Shown: positions 26,201 to 34,758, counted from the stretch's first letter. The stretch is 39,999 nucleotides of DNA from Neobacillus niacini NBRC 15566 (GCF_001591505.1 NZ_BCVA01000050.1:1-39999); one strand, 5' to 3'. Program-made: numbers and translations. Notes: generated from the sequence alone by a model not told the origin.

Positions 26201-27619
26201 TATAAGTTCTTTGTCATAGGTTTTTACTTGATGTTGAAGAACAGCCTTGTGTGTCCCCAGTTCATTCATTTTCTGATTGGTATCCGTTAAGCTATCCTGA
26301 ACTTTTTTCCATTCCCGTTGTATTCGATTTTTTTCCTCATTTAAGTCCCGTTCCGTCTTTTGATTTTGCCGATACAAATGATAGAATTGGCGGGATAAGG
26401 TGTATCGAATGTTTCCTAATTCCTTTTGCCGTTCTCCTCCCTCGAGCCGCGCTGCCTCCAATTCACTTGACTTTTTGGCAAGCTTGGTTTGGTTCTTCTG
26501 ATAATCCTCGTAGGCTCTTGCCGCCATCTGTTCTTTTTCCCTACGCTTTTCGCTTTCCAAATCCGCTCCTGACTTCACGAACGTCTCTTCGTCCTGTGCC
26601 GCTTTTTCTTTAGCTTCCTTATATTTCTTTTCAAGAAGGAACACATCATACGAACGAATTTTCCAATCCAGCTCCTCTTTCGTATCTGCCAGCCTTGTTA
26701 ATTCGGAGGCAATGCCCTCTAATTCCAAGGCATTGGCTTTGGAACTTTCCAAAAGCGTGAAATACAGTCTGGATAATAGCGTTTGGGACTCAAACAGGGA
26801 TTTTTTGAATGCATTGTAGTCTTTGCAAACCTGTATAATACCGCCGGCGTTATTATTGATCACTCCATAATCCTGCAGATTCTTCCTCATTTTAGGAAGT
26901 TCCATCAAACTATCCTTATATTCCCGGAAAGATTCTTTGAATGAATACCTTTCCTTTTCATCCGGATACAAGCTCTCCAGTACGGACGGGATTATGAGTT
27001 TTTCCAATAGCCTTTGGGTCGTATTGGCCTTACCAAAGAAGTCCGTCACCCCGCCCTCCGAACTGTTGACCAATGAGATATTTTTCCATTCGGTAGAAAG
27101 GATATTATAGGATTCCAATTCCTCTTGATAACGGGTGTTGGTGGGAGGTAGATTGATCCCTCTCGACTTTTTCAATTTTTCTCTTAGCACGTTGTAATTG
27201 GCCACTTTACGGTCGATGATAAAAGGCAAATCCTCTATCCGGTATGCCCCTTCAAAGTCATATTCAATGATGTAATTGAAATATTGGTATACATCCTTTG
27301 AATCGGCAGTTTTCTTCCCAGTATTTTCGAAGCAAAAGCCGGTCACAAAAGGAAAGCGCTGTTCATCGTCGTGCACCCATTCGGCCGCAATGTGAATGGT
27401 TTGGCCAACCGGAACCATTTCTTTCATACTTCTTTCGCCCATCTGATGGTTGGGCAAAATCAACTGGTGGATAAACTGGATGATGCTTGATTTTCCTCCG
27501 CCATTTTCCAATAAAAAGAGACTGCTCCCACCATACAGGTGAAAGATCTTATCGGTGATAATCTTATTCTTGTCATCTAATCGGATATTGGATAATCGCA
27601 CTTTATTGACTCTCGGCAT
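23276..27619 (-). CDS. jetC: Wadjet JetC, SMC/MukB-like ATPase
   Basis: 1447 aa. Walker A at 36-45 (LLENGGGKSS), then long coiled coils broken by a hinge-like globular part (about 560-700), and a C-terminal head with the ABC signature KWSGGEKHATQ (near 1330) and Walker B FIILDNPFGKAS (near 1365), where Asn stands in the usual Glu place. This is the motor that extrudes DNA loops in the Wadjet complex, which recognises circular plasmid DNA. The start ATG 27619 gives MPRVNKVRLSNIRL, the usual N-terminus; it overlaps the jetB stop by 17 bp. A longer start at 27637 is possible. Last gene of the operon jetD-jetA-jetB-jetC. Confidence 0.93.
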   Translation of the reverse strand: MPRVNKVRLSNIRLDDKNKIITDKIFHLYGGSSLFLLENGGGKSSIIQFIHQLILPNHQMGERSMKEMVPVGQTIHIAAEWVHDDEQRFPFVTGFCFENTGKKTADSKDVYQYFNYIIEYDFEGAYRIEDLPFIIDRKVANYNVLREKLKKSRGINLPPTNTRYQEELESYNILSTEWKNISLVNSSEGGVTDFFGKANTTQRLLEKLIIPSVLESLYPDEKERYSFKESFREYKDSLMELPKMRKNLQDYGVINNNAGGIIQVCKDYNAFKKSLFESQTLLSRLYFTLLESSKANALELEGIASELTRLADTKEELDWKIRSYDVFLLEKKYKEAKEKAAQDEETFVKSGADLESEKRREKEQMAARAYEDYQKNQTKLAKKSSELEAARLEGGERQKELGNIRYTLSRQFYHLYRQNQKTERDLNEEKNRIQREWKKVQDSLTDTNQKMNELGTHKAVLQHQVKTYDKELIGFKQELIEDWKENEQATHHHLKEKLSAVVKEEEYYKGQAEQCRNRISELDRLLEQCNANERMSRKDLDEAETAYDTFSERERLLIDSTYKYVTVRVGNSLFEDKDLIAIRLDRLKSQYDGEAIQLSIQMDEIEQIRAIIENKGYHIHQELERVKDYLVQRDIEVLLGVEWITKATMDDASKKELLKKNPLLPFSILVEDVQLTKVKTTLGHYKEELTIPVILINKSQMEIEPEKDATFQLSESAHIFHHFNTRLKAEDWESYLVDLEQKWGDLYFKRNEIKGKLQELQLFEHTLKDFWKEYTPHSRKDLLGRVTDLRDDLRKLGEEKTKHNKEKEAQSASYSDAESQRKEKEKLRIKLAEATGRLSDFIKRYQSIPAARKELEQLAKQLEELGGIKNALNQTSQEWESARGAVQEKITQLQKSFILLKRDLEDYEIAEAEETTPATEVEYKDTLERYKAFREQYSSDSRHLEILESTQNHYSELVTRAKEDIHKNGFTVESMERLMLEYDPYLLEQIEYNISGLEEQLEKDRDRKEGSGKELASAKTEYLTRAELLGEKGIYPYGTDAKAEKELYESELAMAKSNEGRSMERQAALLKQQSGNRTAIEDLETTKDMLIASASQNLLEEGQWNQEKPIQDVRTIRDDMGVHKSGMELKRTELLKKIDELKEDVRETNNTQLLQLTFDLSKILDSSIEDYQEIIRTFENLMNYVQELEAGIELQKAELDQRSGELVEQMYDRAVTVYKNIMEIAKSSQIEEKGEITSLFQISWHKKSIEEAKMEIDRFIQRLLEDLVGMNERNAPVKEMDELFEKRVNMVDILNCYAETTRCIIKTLKHRNELLNKNDYYTWDEVCKWSGGEKHATQISLFIALINHLRKKRYAKENAWKFIILDNPFGKASADFVVKPMVSLANKTNTQLFCFTGIKEKAIQREFETVISNQYVEQRGRLLLSTEEKHKDTSMAELDTIFFVKSY

Positions 27620-28358
27620 AATCAAGCACCCTCTCATTCACTTCATTCAACAGACTTTTTATTTCATTGATCCGGCTCTCTTGATGATAATAGTGGTCGA
27701 TAATGTGTTTCATTTTTTCCGTCATTACAATTTCTTGTTCTTCCTTCACCACAAGCATTTTTTCTTTCTCCAGAAAGCCGAGCGCTTTTAATAAAAAACC
27801 ATAATCCATCGTCCGCGCTTTCCTCAATTCTTTGACTTTATCCGTTACTTCTGAAAGGTTGTGCCATTCATTTAGCAAATAAGGGATATTCAATTCATAT
27901 CGATATGCTAATTCCAGCTGTTCCTCTTCCGGAATCTGGTCAAATTTGCCCATCCATTCTTTGGCTTTGTTTAAAATATCGTCCACTTTCACAAAGGAAC
28001 GGGTCTCCCCTGTCAGCAAAAATTGGTCGCCGTAAAACTCCGATATGACAAGCATCCAGATAAACTGTGCCAAGTACAATTCTTTATTGTCACGAAACTT
28101 CCCTTTTTCTCTGAGTTCCTCGTTTGTATAACTGAAAGCATCATTCTGTACTTCCGGAACAAAAAAGAGCGTTTCCTCCACTTTCACTATGATGGCCTGG
28201 TCGATCGGCAAAAACACACGTTGCAGGACTTCGCGAATATCCGGGTCTGAATACAAACGGTACAGATCGGCATCCTTCTTTTTCTGTATTTCCCCTTTGG
28301 TCATTAACTGTTGGTGCAACTGATAGGCTTTAAGCAGCACATCTTCTTCATAAATCAT
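27603..28358 (-). CDS. jetB: Wadjet JetB, small kleisin-associated (KITE-like) subunit
   Basis: 251 aa, mainly helical, with winged-helix-like segments in the C-terminal third. It sits exactly where jetB is found, between the kleisin-like JetA and the SMC ATPase, and overlaps jetA by ATGA and jetC by 17 bp, which implies tightly coupled translation and a fixed stoichiometry. In Wadjet the KITE-like JetB dimer binds JetA. The identification rests on position and size more than on motifs; it resembles the protein family I know as DUF6063 from such operons. Confidence 0.8.
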   Translation of the reverse strand: MIYEEDVLLKAYQLHQQLMTKGEIQKKKDADLYRLYSDPDIREVLQRVFLPIDQAIIVKVEETLFFVPEVQNDAFSYTNEELREKGKFRDNKELYLAQFIWMLVISEFYGDQFLLTGETRSFVKVDDILNKAKEWMGKFDQIPEEEQLELAYRYELNIPYLLNEWHNLSEVTDKVKELRKARTMDYGFLLKALGFLEKEKMLVVKEEQEIVMTEKMKHIIDHYYHQESRINEIKSLLNEVNERVLDYAESQ

Positions 28359-29920
28359 TCCATTTCATCCTTCCGTCTTATGACATAATCCGTGATGATG
28401 GTGCCGTCCAAAAAGGTATAGGTTTTGTCGGTTTCATACATCTCAAATTCCTGTATTTCAAGAAGACCTCGATGTTCTCTTGTCATCTCACACAATAACC
28501 GAGTTTCCCGGGTATCCCATATCAATTCTTCTTCGCTTATAAGTTCGAATTTTTTGTAATCACTTTGATGCAAGGCAATGCTGAGTTCCAAGAACCGTTG
28601 ATGATGTTTTTCCTCCAAGTCGACATACGCCTTAAAATCGTTTTTTCTTAGACTCAATAAACCATCGGAAACGAAATAAAATTCCTTATCGAGTAAGGGA
28701 AGAAGTATAAATTTAAGGAGCTCCTTATCCAGTGTAAATTCTTGTTTTTCCCTCAATTCGGCATGTTGGGTTTGTTTTTGCGCCTCTTCTTCATCCAGCT
28801 CAATGATTTCTTCCTCCACATCTTCAGTCTTCCTTCGAATCGTTTGCGGAGCAAAAGCGAGGAGCGGATTATACGCCTTTGGCACTTTGATGGGCATTAT
28901 AGGTTTTAAAATTTTCCCGATTTTTTCTTCTGTGATTTTTTTCTCAACCCAGTTTTCCAAAATCTCCTGTTCAAAATGAAAATGTCTCGAAAAGGCATTT
29001 TCTATTAATCTTTGAATGGAGTTAGTCAACGTGGTAAGCAGCCTGAATTTTTTTACGAACAACCTCTCGTGTCTCGGTGCAGCCTGCTGCAATAGCCTGT
29101 CTATTTCTAGAACAATATCATAGTTTTTGGTTCCCTTTTTATCCAATACACCGTTGATATAATTCATTTTGACCCGATCTACGTTTTCCTGCAGGTCGGC
29201 GATTTGTTCTCTTTCGTTTTTTGTTTGTTCATAGGATCGCTGAAGTCGTGTCTCCATTTCCTTTTGGTTAAAGGCAGATAGCACGTTTCGCTTAATCCTT
29301 TCCCCGTACTCATCCATCGCCCGGATTTGAGTGTCAATTTGGAACAACAACTCTTTCGCAATGCTTAAAACTTGTGAGTAAGCACCCTTTTCCAACTGTT
29401 GTTTAAAATATAATAAAGTAATAGAGATTTGCATCTCAGAAAAGTACTCTTTCGTTTTAAACAGTAATTCAATTCCTTTATCGGATAGGCGAAGTTTTAC
29501 TTCTTTATTGGTGTGGTCGGCATAGGTCCAGTTGTCATATTCAATTAATTTAAACCGAACATATTGGATTTCTTTTTTCTGATAGTCCATATAGTCGTGG
29601 ATAAAGTCTTGGCCGTTATTCCGCAGCTTTTCATCCACAATATAGTTTCTCAGTTCATTAATTTCCTCATGAGTATAGGCTTCCTGATACATCTCGTTCA
29701 TTAATTGACTTAAAAACTGATTCAACTGTTCGTTCGTTACATTTCCACGTTCGGTTAGCATCTTCTCTAACATAAACAGTAAGACACCAAACCCTATTTC
29801 CATTAGGTCTAAATCTTTAAACTTTGGATTTTTGCCTTGGTTTAACTCATAGACCGGCAAGAAAAGCACTAAGTTTTGGAAGCGTTCATTCATCCCTTCA
29901 AACAGTTTTTTCAATTCCAT
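28355..29920 (-). CDS. jetA: Wadjet JetA, kleisin-like subunit
   Basis: 521 aa. Helical N-terminal region (MELKKLFEGMNERFQNLVLF), long charged helices in the middle, an acidic linker near 390-410 (EDVEEEIIELDEEEAQ) and a C-terminal winged-helix-like part. This suits the kleisin that bridges the two JetC heads. It overlaps the jetD stop by 23 bp and jetB by 4 bp. Start ATG 29920 follows a weak AGGGGG site inside jetD. Assignment by operon position, size and general pattern. Confidence 0.8.
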   Translation of the reverse strand: MELKKLFEGMNERFQNLVLFLPVYELNQGKNPKFKDLDLMEIGFGVLLFMLEKMLTERGNVTNEQLNQFLSQLMNEMYQEAYTHEEINELRNYIVDEKLRNNGQDFIHDYMDYQKKEIQYVRFKLIEYDNWTYADHTNKEVKLRLSDKGIELLFKTKEYFSEMQISITLLYFKQQLEKGAYSQVLSIAKELLFQIDTQIRAMDEYGERIKRNVLSAFNQKEMETRLQRSYEQTKNEREQIADLQENVDRVKMNYINGVLDKKGTKNYDIVLEIDRLLQQAAPRHERLFVKKFRLLTTLTNSIQRLIENAFSRHFHFEQEILENWVEKKITEEKIGKILKPIMPIKVPKAYNPLLAFAPQTIRRKTEDVEEEIIELDEEEAQKQTQHAELREKQEFTLDKELLKFILLPLLDKEFYFVSDGLLSLRKNDFKAYVDLEEKHHQRFLELSIALHQSDYKKFELISEEELIWDTRETRLLCEMTREHRGLLEIQEFEMYETDKTYTFLDGTIITDYVIRRKDEME

Positions 29921-30941
29921 CCGAAAGCCCCCTTAACACCTCTATACTTAATGACTCTTGCGGTATATATTGATCCTCTTTCAGGTAGCGTAGATAGGAC
30001 TGTTGTTCCTCTTTATCAAAGTTGCTCAAAAAACGGGTAATGGCCTCCTCGTTCCATTCCTGCTCCTTCTTGACCTTGCCGTATTTTCTCCGTTTCCACA
30101 TTTCCCTGTAAAATGAGGTCATTAGATTAATTTCCCTATCACACGATGACTGCACCCGGCAGAATATGCTGATGCCTGTTGGGTCAAAATCCCCGAAATA
30201 ATAGATCGGTGTTTCCACCGGAACTTGCAATTCATCCATATAGTCTATGGAGCGGGTAATCTTGTTCCCTTCTCCGTACACCAACATAGAAAATCGAATT
30301 CCATTCCACGAATAAATTCCTTCTTGAAATAACTTTTTCAAGCTAAAAAAGGTGTCCTTGTTTTCCACGATTAAAATGGAGTTGTTTTCAGCCTGTGTTA
30401 CGCTGTAGTAAAAAAAGGGTTCATACGTAAAGTAGCAGCATAAGTCCTGGTATGTGATGCCGATATTGGCTAGAATCCTTTTTCCTTTTTTGCTGAATAA
30501 CAACTTTTCATCCCCAAACAATTGGTAGGACCGTTCATTTACAGACAATACCGGTTCACTTTTCCTTTTATTCGTCAGGAATTGGCTAATAGCCATCAAT
30601 TGACTTTTTTCCTTTTTATATTGATCCGGCCTATTTAAATAATAGGTCATTGATATACTGGTATGATAATTGGTCAACATTTCGTCTTTCAGATTGTCAT
30701 TTTTCGCCTTTTGTTTTATTTTTTCATATCGATTTAGAATACGGCTATCCATTGAATAGGATTTGGATGATTTTATTGGTTTTACTTTTCCTTCATCCAC
30801 AAGTTCCAGAATGATATTAGCCATTTCTTTATAAAACAGGGGTGTTCTTAACCCCTCATTTTTCAAATATAATTCGAGCTCCATTACTTCAAATCGTAGT
30901 TTTTTTAAATTTGCTATATATTGTTCGATGGTTGTTTTCAT
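29898..30941 (-). CDS. jetD: Wadjet JetD, TOPRIM nuclease subunit
   Basis: 347 aa from ATG 30941. The N-terminal half is helical with winged-helix-like character. The C-terminal half is a TOPRIM fold as in topoisomerase VI/Spo11: Glu193 in LIVENKDTFF and the acidic pair Asp251/Asp253 in YYFGDFDPTGISIF. JetD cuts the circular DNA that the JetABC motor has fully extruded. It is first in this operon, whereas the classical type I order is jetA-B-C-D, so the system is another subtype, probably type II. ATG 30941 is preferred to GTG 30965 because GGTGGAGGG lies at the right distance. Confidence 0.9.
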   Translation of the reverse strand: MKTTIEQYIANLKKLRFEVMELELYLKNEGLRTPLFYKEMANIILELVDEGKVKPIKSSKSYSMDSRILNRYEKIKQKAKNDNLKDEMLTNYHTSISMTYYLNRPDQYKKEKSQLMAISQFLTNKRKSEPVLSVNERSYQLFGDEKLLFSKKGKRILANIGITYQDLCCYFTYEPFFYYSVTQAENNSILIVENKDTFFSLKKLFQEGIYSWNGIRFSMLVYGEGNKITRSIDYMDELQVPVETPIYYFGDFDPTGISIFCRVQSSCDREINLMTSFYREMWKRRKYGKVKKEQEWNEEAITRFLSNFDKEEQQSYLRYLKEDQYIPQESLSIEVLRGLSDGIEKTV

Positions 30942-30965
30942 CTTTGCCTTCCCTCCACCTTCCAC

Positions 30966-31124
30966 ATCTCCTCTAATGACTAATATGAGGATGTTTTTAC
31001 AGGTAAATAACGAGCCTATGGATATATGGACCTAAATATATTCCAAATTTTCACACCCATACTACCAATTATAAACAATTGTTCTTCTGAATGCCCACAT
31101 TTATCTGAGTGATTGTTTTGATAG
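30966..31124. other. Divergent intergenic region upstream of Wadjet
   Basis: AT-rich; it should hold the Wadjet promoter on the minus strand, but I could not choose boxes with confidence. No gene seen. Confidence 0.4.
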
Positions 31125-31367
31125 AATAATTTATTAATAAAGAAAATCTATGTTGAATATGGGATAGTAATGCAAGATGCTAGTCGTACTTCAACTATCT
31201 ATATCATTTATTGTCCTTGGTGTGGTACTAAGTGAAATAGCTCGAAAAGGAGATTATGGTTGGAGTCTCTAGAAAAATTAGGGTATAGTAATCCGTTTGG
31301 GCAAAATATACCCAAAAAACATATGTCTGGTGAGTGGTACAAGGATAAAAGTATATTATATAAATAA
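31125..31367 (+). pseudogene. DUF6980-like protein remnant with internal stop
   Basis: One frame reads IYVEYGIVMQDAS, then IIYCPWCGTK-stop, and continues after the TGA in the same frame: LWLESLEKLGYSNPFGQNIP, then SGEWYKDKSILYK-stop. The CPWCG motif followed by a LGYSNPF...IPKK...EWYK pattern matches the small DUF6980 proteins of Bacillus. No start codon with a ribosome site is visible at the 5' end, and the TGA interrupts it, so this is a relic. Confidence 0.6.
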
Positions 31368-31497
31368 TTTTTAATGATTTAATGGTTTTTAACTTAACTA
31401 TTGAACTTCTAACAATATTTCAAGTTTGGGGGCAATGTTTATAGAGAACATCGAAATTTTTATTTTTGAGTTTGTGAAACGTAGTACTTAAACTAAT

Positions 31498-31532
31498 AGG
31501 GCGTTTCTTAAATAAAGAGATACGCTCTTTTG
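31498..31532 (+). terminator. Hairpin with T-run after the DUF6980 relic
   Basis: AGGGCGTTTCT pairs with GAGATACGCTCT (mismatches allowed), followed by TTTT. Confidence 0.5.
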
Positions 31533-31600
31533 ACTACCGAAAGAAACTTAGAAAAATATAAATTTCTAGAGAAAAAAATGTGGTTGTAGCTTGTCCAACA

Positions 31601-31753
31601 TTACATTTTCAAAGCAAGTAGGTACGAAATGCACCATATTATTTTTAAAAGATCAACCGAAATAATTTTCTGCTTATCTTGAGGAGTCCCACTTGCCAAC
31701 ATAGATTTTATTGCTGCCGAAAGCATTTTTGCAGTTTTTTGTTCATTTTTCAT
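31601..31753 (-). CDS. Possible 50-aa protein or gene fragment
   Basis: ATG 31753 opens MKNEQKTAKMLSAAIKSMLA, continues SGTPQDKQKI and ends with a hydrophobic stretch. The N-terminal part looks like real protein; no ribosome site is visible and the C-terminus may be out of frame. Family unknown. Confidence 0.25.
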   Translation of the reverse strand: MKNEQKTAKMLSAAIKSMLASGTPQDKQKIISVDLLKIIWCISYLLALKM

Positions 31754-31805
31754 GATAAAGCTGCTAGATGAGAACAGGCGTTTGATATAATGGGTAATAT
31801 AATAT

Positions 31806-31836
31806 TTCGATTAAACCCATTATTGAACTAACGGGT
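31806..31836. repeat. Dispersed repeat of the TTAGTTGAA family, reverse copy
   Basis: CCCATTATTGAACTAACGGG is a palindrome-like unit; a close relative is at 32158-32190 (CTTGTTGAACTAACGGGG). Confidence 0.5.
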
Positions 31837-31913
31837 AGCTTTAATAAACAACATGAGAGCTAAATAATCTCTTTTATATATAATAAGATCGTGTATCGAA
31901 GGGGGATTGAGAT

Positions 31914-32108
31914 ATGGCTAATACATATAAGCTGCAACTTAAAAATGGAGAAATAATGGTGTTTACATCAGATATGAACAAGCAGGAAATATACAGATTA
32001 CCACAGTTTGCTAACCAGCATGAATTTTTTAGTTATTTTAAAGAAAAAGGAATCATACTTCATGGAATCGTTAAACCACCATTGGTGGATAGCAAAGAGA
32101 AAGAGTAA
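31914..32108 (+). CDS. Hypothetical protein, 64 aa
   Basis: ATG 31914 follows AAGGGGGAT at about 8 nt; a TATAAT-like box (ATATATAATAAG) lies about 30 bp upstream. The protein begins MANTYKLQLKNGEIMVFTSD and continues with a polar, mixed alpha/beta pattern; no membrane segment or motif recognised. It is on the plus strand, as is the reverse transcriptase 480 bp downstream, but a dispersed repeat and untranslated DNA lie between them. Confidence 0.6.
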   Translation: MANTYKLQLKNGEIMVFTSDMNKQEIYRLPQFANQHEFFSYFKEKGIILHGIVKPPLVDSKEKE

Positions 32109-32157
32109 TCGATTTGAAGAATACTATTATGATACCAAGGTGATTAATTATTTTGAT

Positions 32158-32196
32158 TCTTCAACCTCTTGTTGAACTAACGGGGGCTTGAGTTGA
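32158..32196. repeat. Dispersed repeat of the TTAGTTGAA family, reverse copy
   Basis: TTCTTCAACCTCTTGTTGAA, then CTAACGGGGGCTTGAGTTGAA: short inverted pieces around TTGAACTAACGGG, related to 31806. Confidence 0.5.
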
Positions 32197-32229
32197 AAAT
32201 GGAGTTGTCGGCGGCAGCACTTATTTGAC

Positions 32230-32337
32230 GTGATTGAGTTATTCAGAATTTATAAAGAGGTTTTGCCAATAGCGGGAATATCAATAAGCATTTTTACTTT
32301 TGCTTATTACATAGCTTTTCTTTATTATTTTCTTTGA
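32230..32337 (+). CDS. Possible 35-aa membrane peptide
   Basis: GTG 32230 opens a frame with a short polar start and a hydrophobic helix (VLPIAGISISIFTFAYYIAF). There is no visible ribosome site, so it may be a fragment. It lies upstream of the reverse transcriptase on the same strand. Confidence 0.25.
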   Translation: MIELFRIYKEVLPIAGISISIFTFAYYIAFLYYFL

Positions 32338-32586
32338 TAAATAATTAATCTACATTTTGATTTATGATAATAAAGGGGGACTCTTCAAAAAAGTCACCCC
32401 TTCACCAAGTTAGCTAATAATATAGATATCTTGAACATCAAAATAATAATCAATATCTTTTCCTAGGATATAAATATCCAGAGATTAGTAACCGGTGGCA
32501 TCCAATACAAATAATTTCCTGATGAAGATACATATTCATCTTAATGATATAGTAATTATATCTTTTACTATTTTTTGGAGGTTTTT
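32338..32586 (+). other. Non-coding leader upstream of the reverse transcriptase
   Basis: About 250 bp without a gene. It contains several AT-rich inverted pieces (for example GATATC/GATATT and ATATAAATAT around 32470). Some defence reverse transcriptases use a non-coding RNA encoded next to them, so this is the place to look; no conserved RNA is recognised by eye. Confidence 0.35.
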
Positions 32587-34167
32587 ATGAACATAAACAA
32601 TTTGTACAATTTTAAGAATCCCGTCAGGCATTTCTTGAACATAGGTGATGTGCGATTACATACAAATGTTGAAGATGTCGAAATAAGAGATTTAACTTGG
32701 ACTCAACCAATTCAATTCCGAGTTAGGAAAGATGAAAGTGAGTACAGAAGATTAAAAATGCCAAATATCCTAAATTTCTTATGTGCTCTAAATAGGTTTA
32801 AGGATTCAACTAACTTTTTTGAATTTGAAGAGATAGACATAAGAAAACGATTAATTCCCAATACCGAAACAGGAGATTTTGCGACAGGTGTCTATGACGT
32901 ACAACTAGAGAGCGACTTTGAAAAATTATGTGTATATGACAATCTACTTAAACTAGATATTAAAAGTTATTACGAGAGAATATATACGCATGATATTTCT
33001 TTTGAAAATGCTGGTGATGAAAATTTTCTTACCAATTTAAACGCAGGGAACACAAACGGATTGATAATGGGTAACTTTATCTCTCTATATTTTGCTGAAA
33101 AATACTTAAAAGATATAAGCGTTGATCTTCTCCGAATGTTTACTCAAGAAAATATTGATTGTGATTTTTCCTATTTCTCTGATGACTTTTACTTCTTCTG
33201 CAACATAAAAGATAATGAAAATGTAATTAGAATCTTCGATAGAATACTTGAGAAATATGATTTAGAGAGAAATGACGGTAAGATAGAGACGTGGACTTAT
33301 CTAACATATAATGACTATAACTTGTCCGAAAAGTATTGGAAAAAGATAACTTCAGATTCTAAAAGGAGGTTTAATGAAGACCGACATGATAACATCTTAT
33401 ATTTCACGAATCAACTTATTTACCGCTTATCAAACCTTAAAGAATATAAATTAAAAAAGACTTTCCTGAACACGTTTTTTAAATCTACTTATTTTTATAC
33501 TCTTGATACTACGAAGTTTAATATTGAGCCATACAATTTTCACCAACTTTGTTATATCTTTAAATTTTCACCCGAAACCATGTTATACTCCATAAATCGA
33601 TTTAGGCAGTCCGCTCTGTTTAACAGTGACAACTTCAAGAAATTCCTATTTACGAGATTTAAGGAAATATTATCAACATCTTTTAACGATGAGCAATTGT
33701 ACTACTACTATTCGATAAAGATGCTTGGTTTCAACGACATATTGGAAAACACTGTCGACATGGTAGTTGATTGTAATAATCAGTTACTTATTTCTTATTA
33801 TCTAAAAGATAGAGTGTTCAATACAGAACATATAGAAAAATTAAAATTGAAGACTGATGAAAAATACTGGTTTCAAAACTACCATTTAATACTATACACT
33901 AATTTAATTGATGACCTAGAAAGTAGCATCAACAGGTACTTAATGCCTTCATATGCTATTAAAGATAGACAAAAAATCTGTTACACTAATTTCTACACGT
34001 TAAACCTAAACTCTGCAATCTCTCTAATAAAAGATATAGAGTTAGTTGTTGATAATATAGGAGATTACATGAGCTCCCTCATTGACGAACGTCATGAATT
34101 CTTTGGTGACCCATACGATCTTGAGGATGAGAATGAAGATGAAGTCCAGGAATACACCGAAGACTAA
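32587..34167 (+). CDS. Reverse transcriptase of the Abi/DRT (defence) type
   Basis: 526 aa. Residues about 40-235 carry RT motifs: a fingers segment FRVRKDESEYRRLKMPN, motif A LLKLDIKSYYERIYTHDI with Asp124, motif B NTNGLIMGNFISLYFAE (155-171), and motif C YFSDDFYFF with Asp199/Asp200. The catalytic aspartates are present, but YxDD is changed to FSDD, as in divergent Abi and unknown-group RTs. The IYTH motif and a helical C-terminal half (about 240-500) also fit AbiA/AbiK/DRT proteins rather than group II introns or retrons; no maturase domain is found. ATG 32587 follows TTGGAGG; the TTG at 32575 is part of that site. Probable phage-defence polymerase; exact class not assigned. Confidence 0.85.
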   Translation: MNINNLYNFKNPVRHFLNIGDVRLHTNVEDVEIRDLTWTQPIQFRVRKDESEYRRLKMPNILNFLCALNRFKDSTNFFEFEEIDIRKRLIPNTETGDFATGVYDVQLESDFEKLCVYDNLLKLDIKSYYERIYTHDISFENAGDENFLTNLNAGNTNGLIMGNFISLYFAEKYLKDISVDLLRMFTQENIDCDFSYFSDDFYFFCNIKDNENVIRIFDRILEKYDLERNDGKIETWTYLTYNDYNLSEKYWKKITSDSKRRFNEDRHDNILYFTNQLIYRLSNLKEYKLKKTFLNTFFKSTYFYTLDTTKFNIEPYNFHQLCYIFKFSPETMLYSINRFRQSALFNSDNFKKFLFTRFKEILSTSFNDEQLYYYYSIKMLGFNDILENTVDMVVDCNNQLLISYYLKDRVFNTEHIEKLKLKTDEKYWFQNYHLILYTNLIDDLESSINRYLMPSYAIKDRQKICYTNFYTLNLNSAISLIKDIELVVDNIGDYMSSLIDERHEFFGDPYDLEDENEDEVQEYTED

Positions 34168-34173
34168 CTTGAT

Positions 34174-34260
34174 TATTGCGGATGAAGAGAGCCACTTGTG
34201 CGGAGTTTTGTGCCATTGATTGCGTAAGATAGAGCCACTGTTTGCGGATAGGAGAGCCAA
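34174..34260. repeat. Degenerate tandem array, left copy
   Basis: Four units of 21-23 bp with consensus TTGCGGATAAGAGAGCCACTG. An inverted array with the same consensus lies at 34864-34956. Confidence 0.7.
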
Positions 34261-34307
34261 CAATATACTAAGAACAACCTCTTTTATAATAAGAATTGCG
34301 AATCTTT

Positions 34308-34339
34308 ACCCCCTTGGTTTTTTATCTAGAGGGGTTTTT
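34308..34339 (+). terminator. Terminator downstream of the reverse transcriptase
   Basis: ACCCCCTT pairs with AGAGGGGT (one mismatch), followed by TTTTT. Confidence 0.75.
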
Positions 34340-34421
34340 CGTTGTAAAAGACTTACATATTTAAGTAGTTCAGTGTAAACTGAAATTATGGTTGTCTGAA
34401 TATTAAAAAAGGAGGGAACTT

Positions 34422-34610
34422 ATGAAAAAGTATATTTGTAATGAGTGTGGAGGAGAATTTTCCAAAAATCAACTCGATTTAGAATTACTGGTAGATGGTG
34501 AGTCTTTCTGCAAAGGATGTGCTAGCAGCTTAATGGAAGCTGGAAGAGACTTTGTAGATCCTGATCATAATTTTGATTCGTATGAAGACTGGGACAAAAA
34601 TGGACGTTAA
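34422..34610 (+). CDS. Small zinc-ribbon protein, 62 aa
   Basis: ATG 34422 follows AAAGGAGGG at 6 nt. CNECGG near the start and CKGCAS at about 31-36 give four cysteines in two C-x-x-C pairs, a zinc ribbon. The acidic tail contains SYEDWDKNGR. A nucleic-acid or protein adaptor is likely; partner unknown. It is flanked by two inverted repeat arrays and lies behind the RT terminator. Confidence 0.75.
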   Translation: MKKYICNECGGEFSKNQLDLELLVDGESFCKGCASSLMEAGRDFVDPDHNFDSYEDWDKNGR

Positions 34611-34758
34611 CTAAAATAACAGAAGTATTAAGAATAGACCTCAATTTATTTGGTTAAGATTTTTTGTTATTTCTTTGCTTACTATACTGGATGCTATAGT
34701 ATATTCGCTTTCCGAAACAATCAATCTTTTTTTGAAAAAACAATCTTATATCTGCTCG

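Noticed and set aside
31914..32108. Toxin-antitoxin partner for the neighbouring small ORFs
   Set aside because: No paired gene spacing or recognisable toxin or antitoxin motif.
32587..34167. Group II intron or retron reverse transcriptase
   Set aside because: No maturase or HNH domain, no intron ribozyme ends, FSDD instead of YADD, and a long helical C-terminal half.
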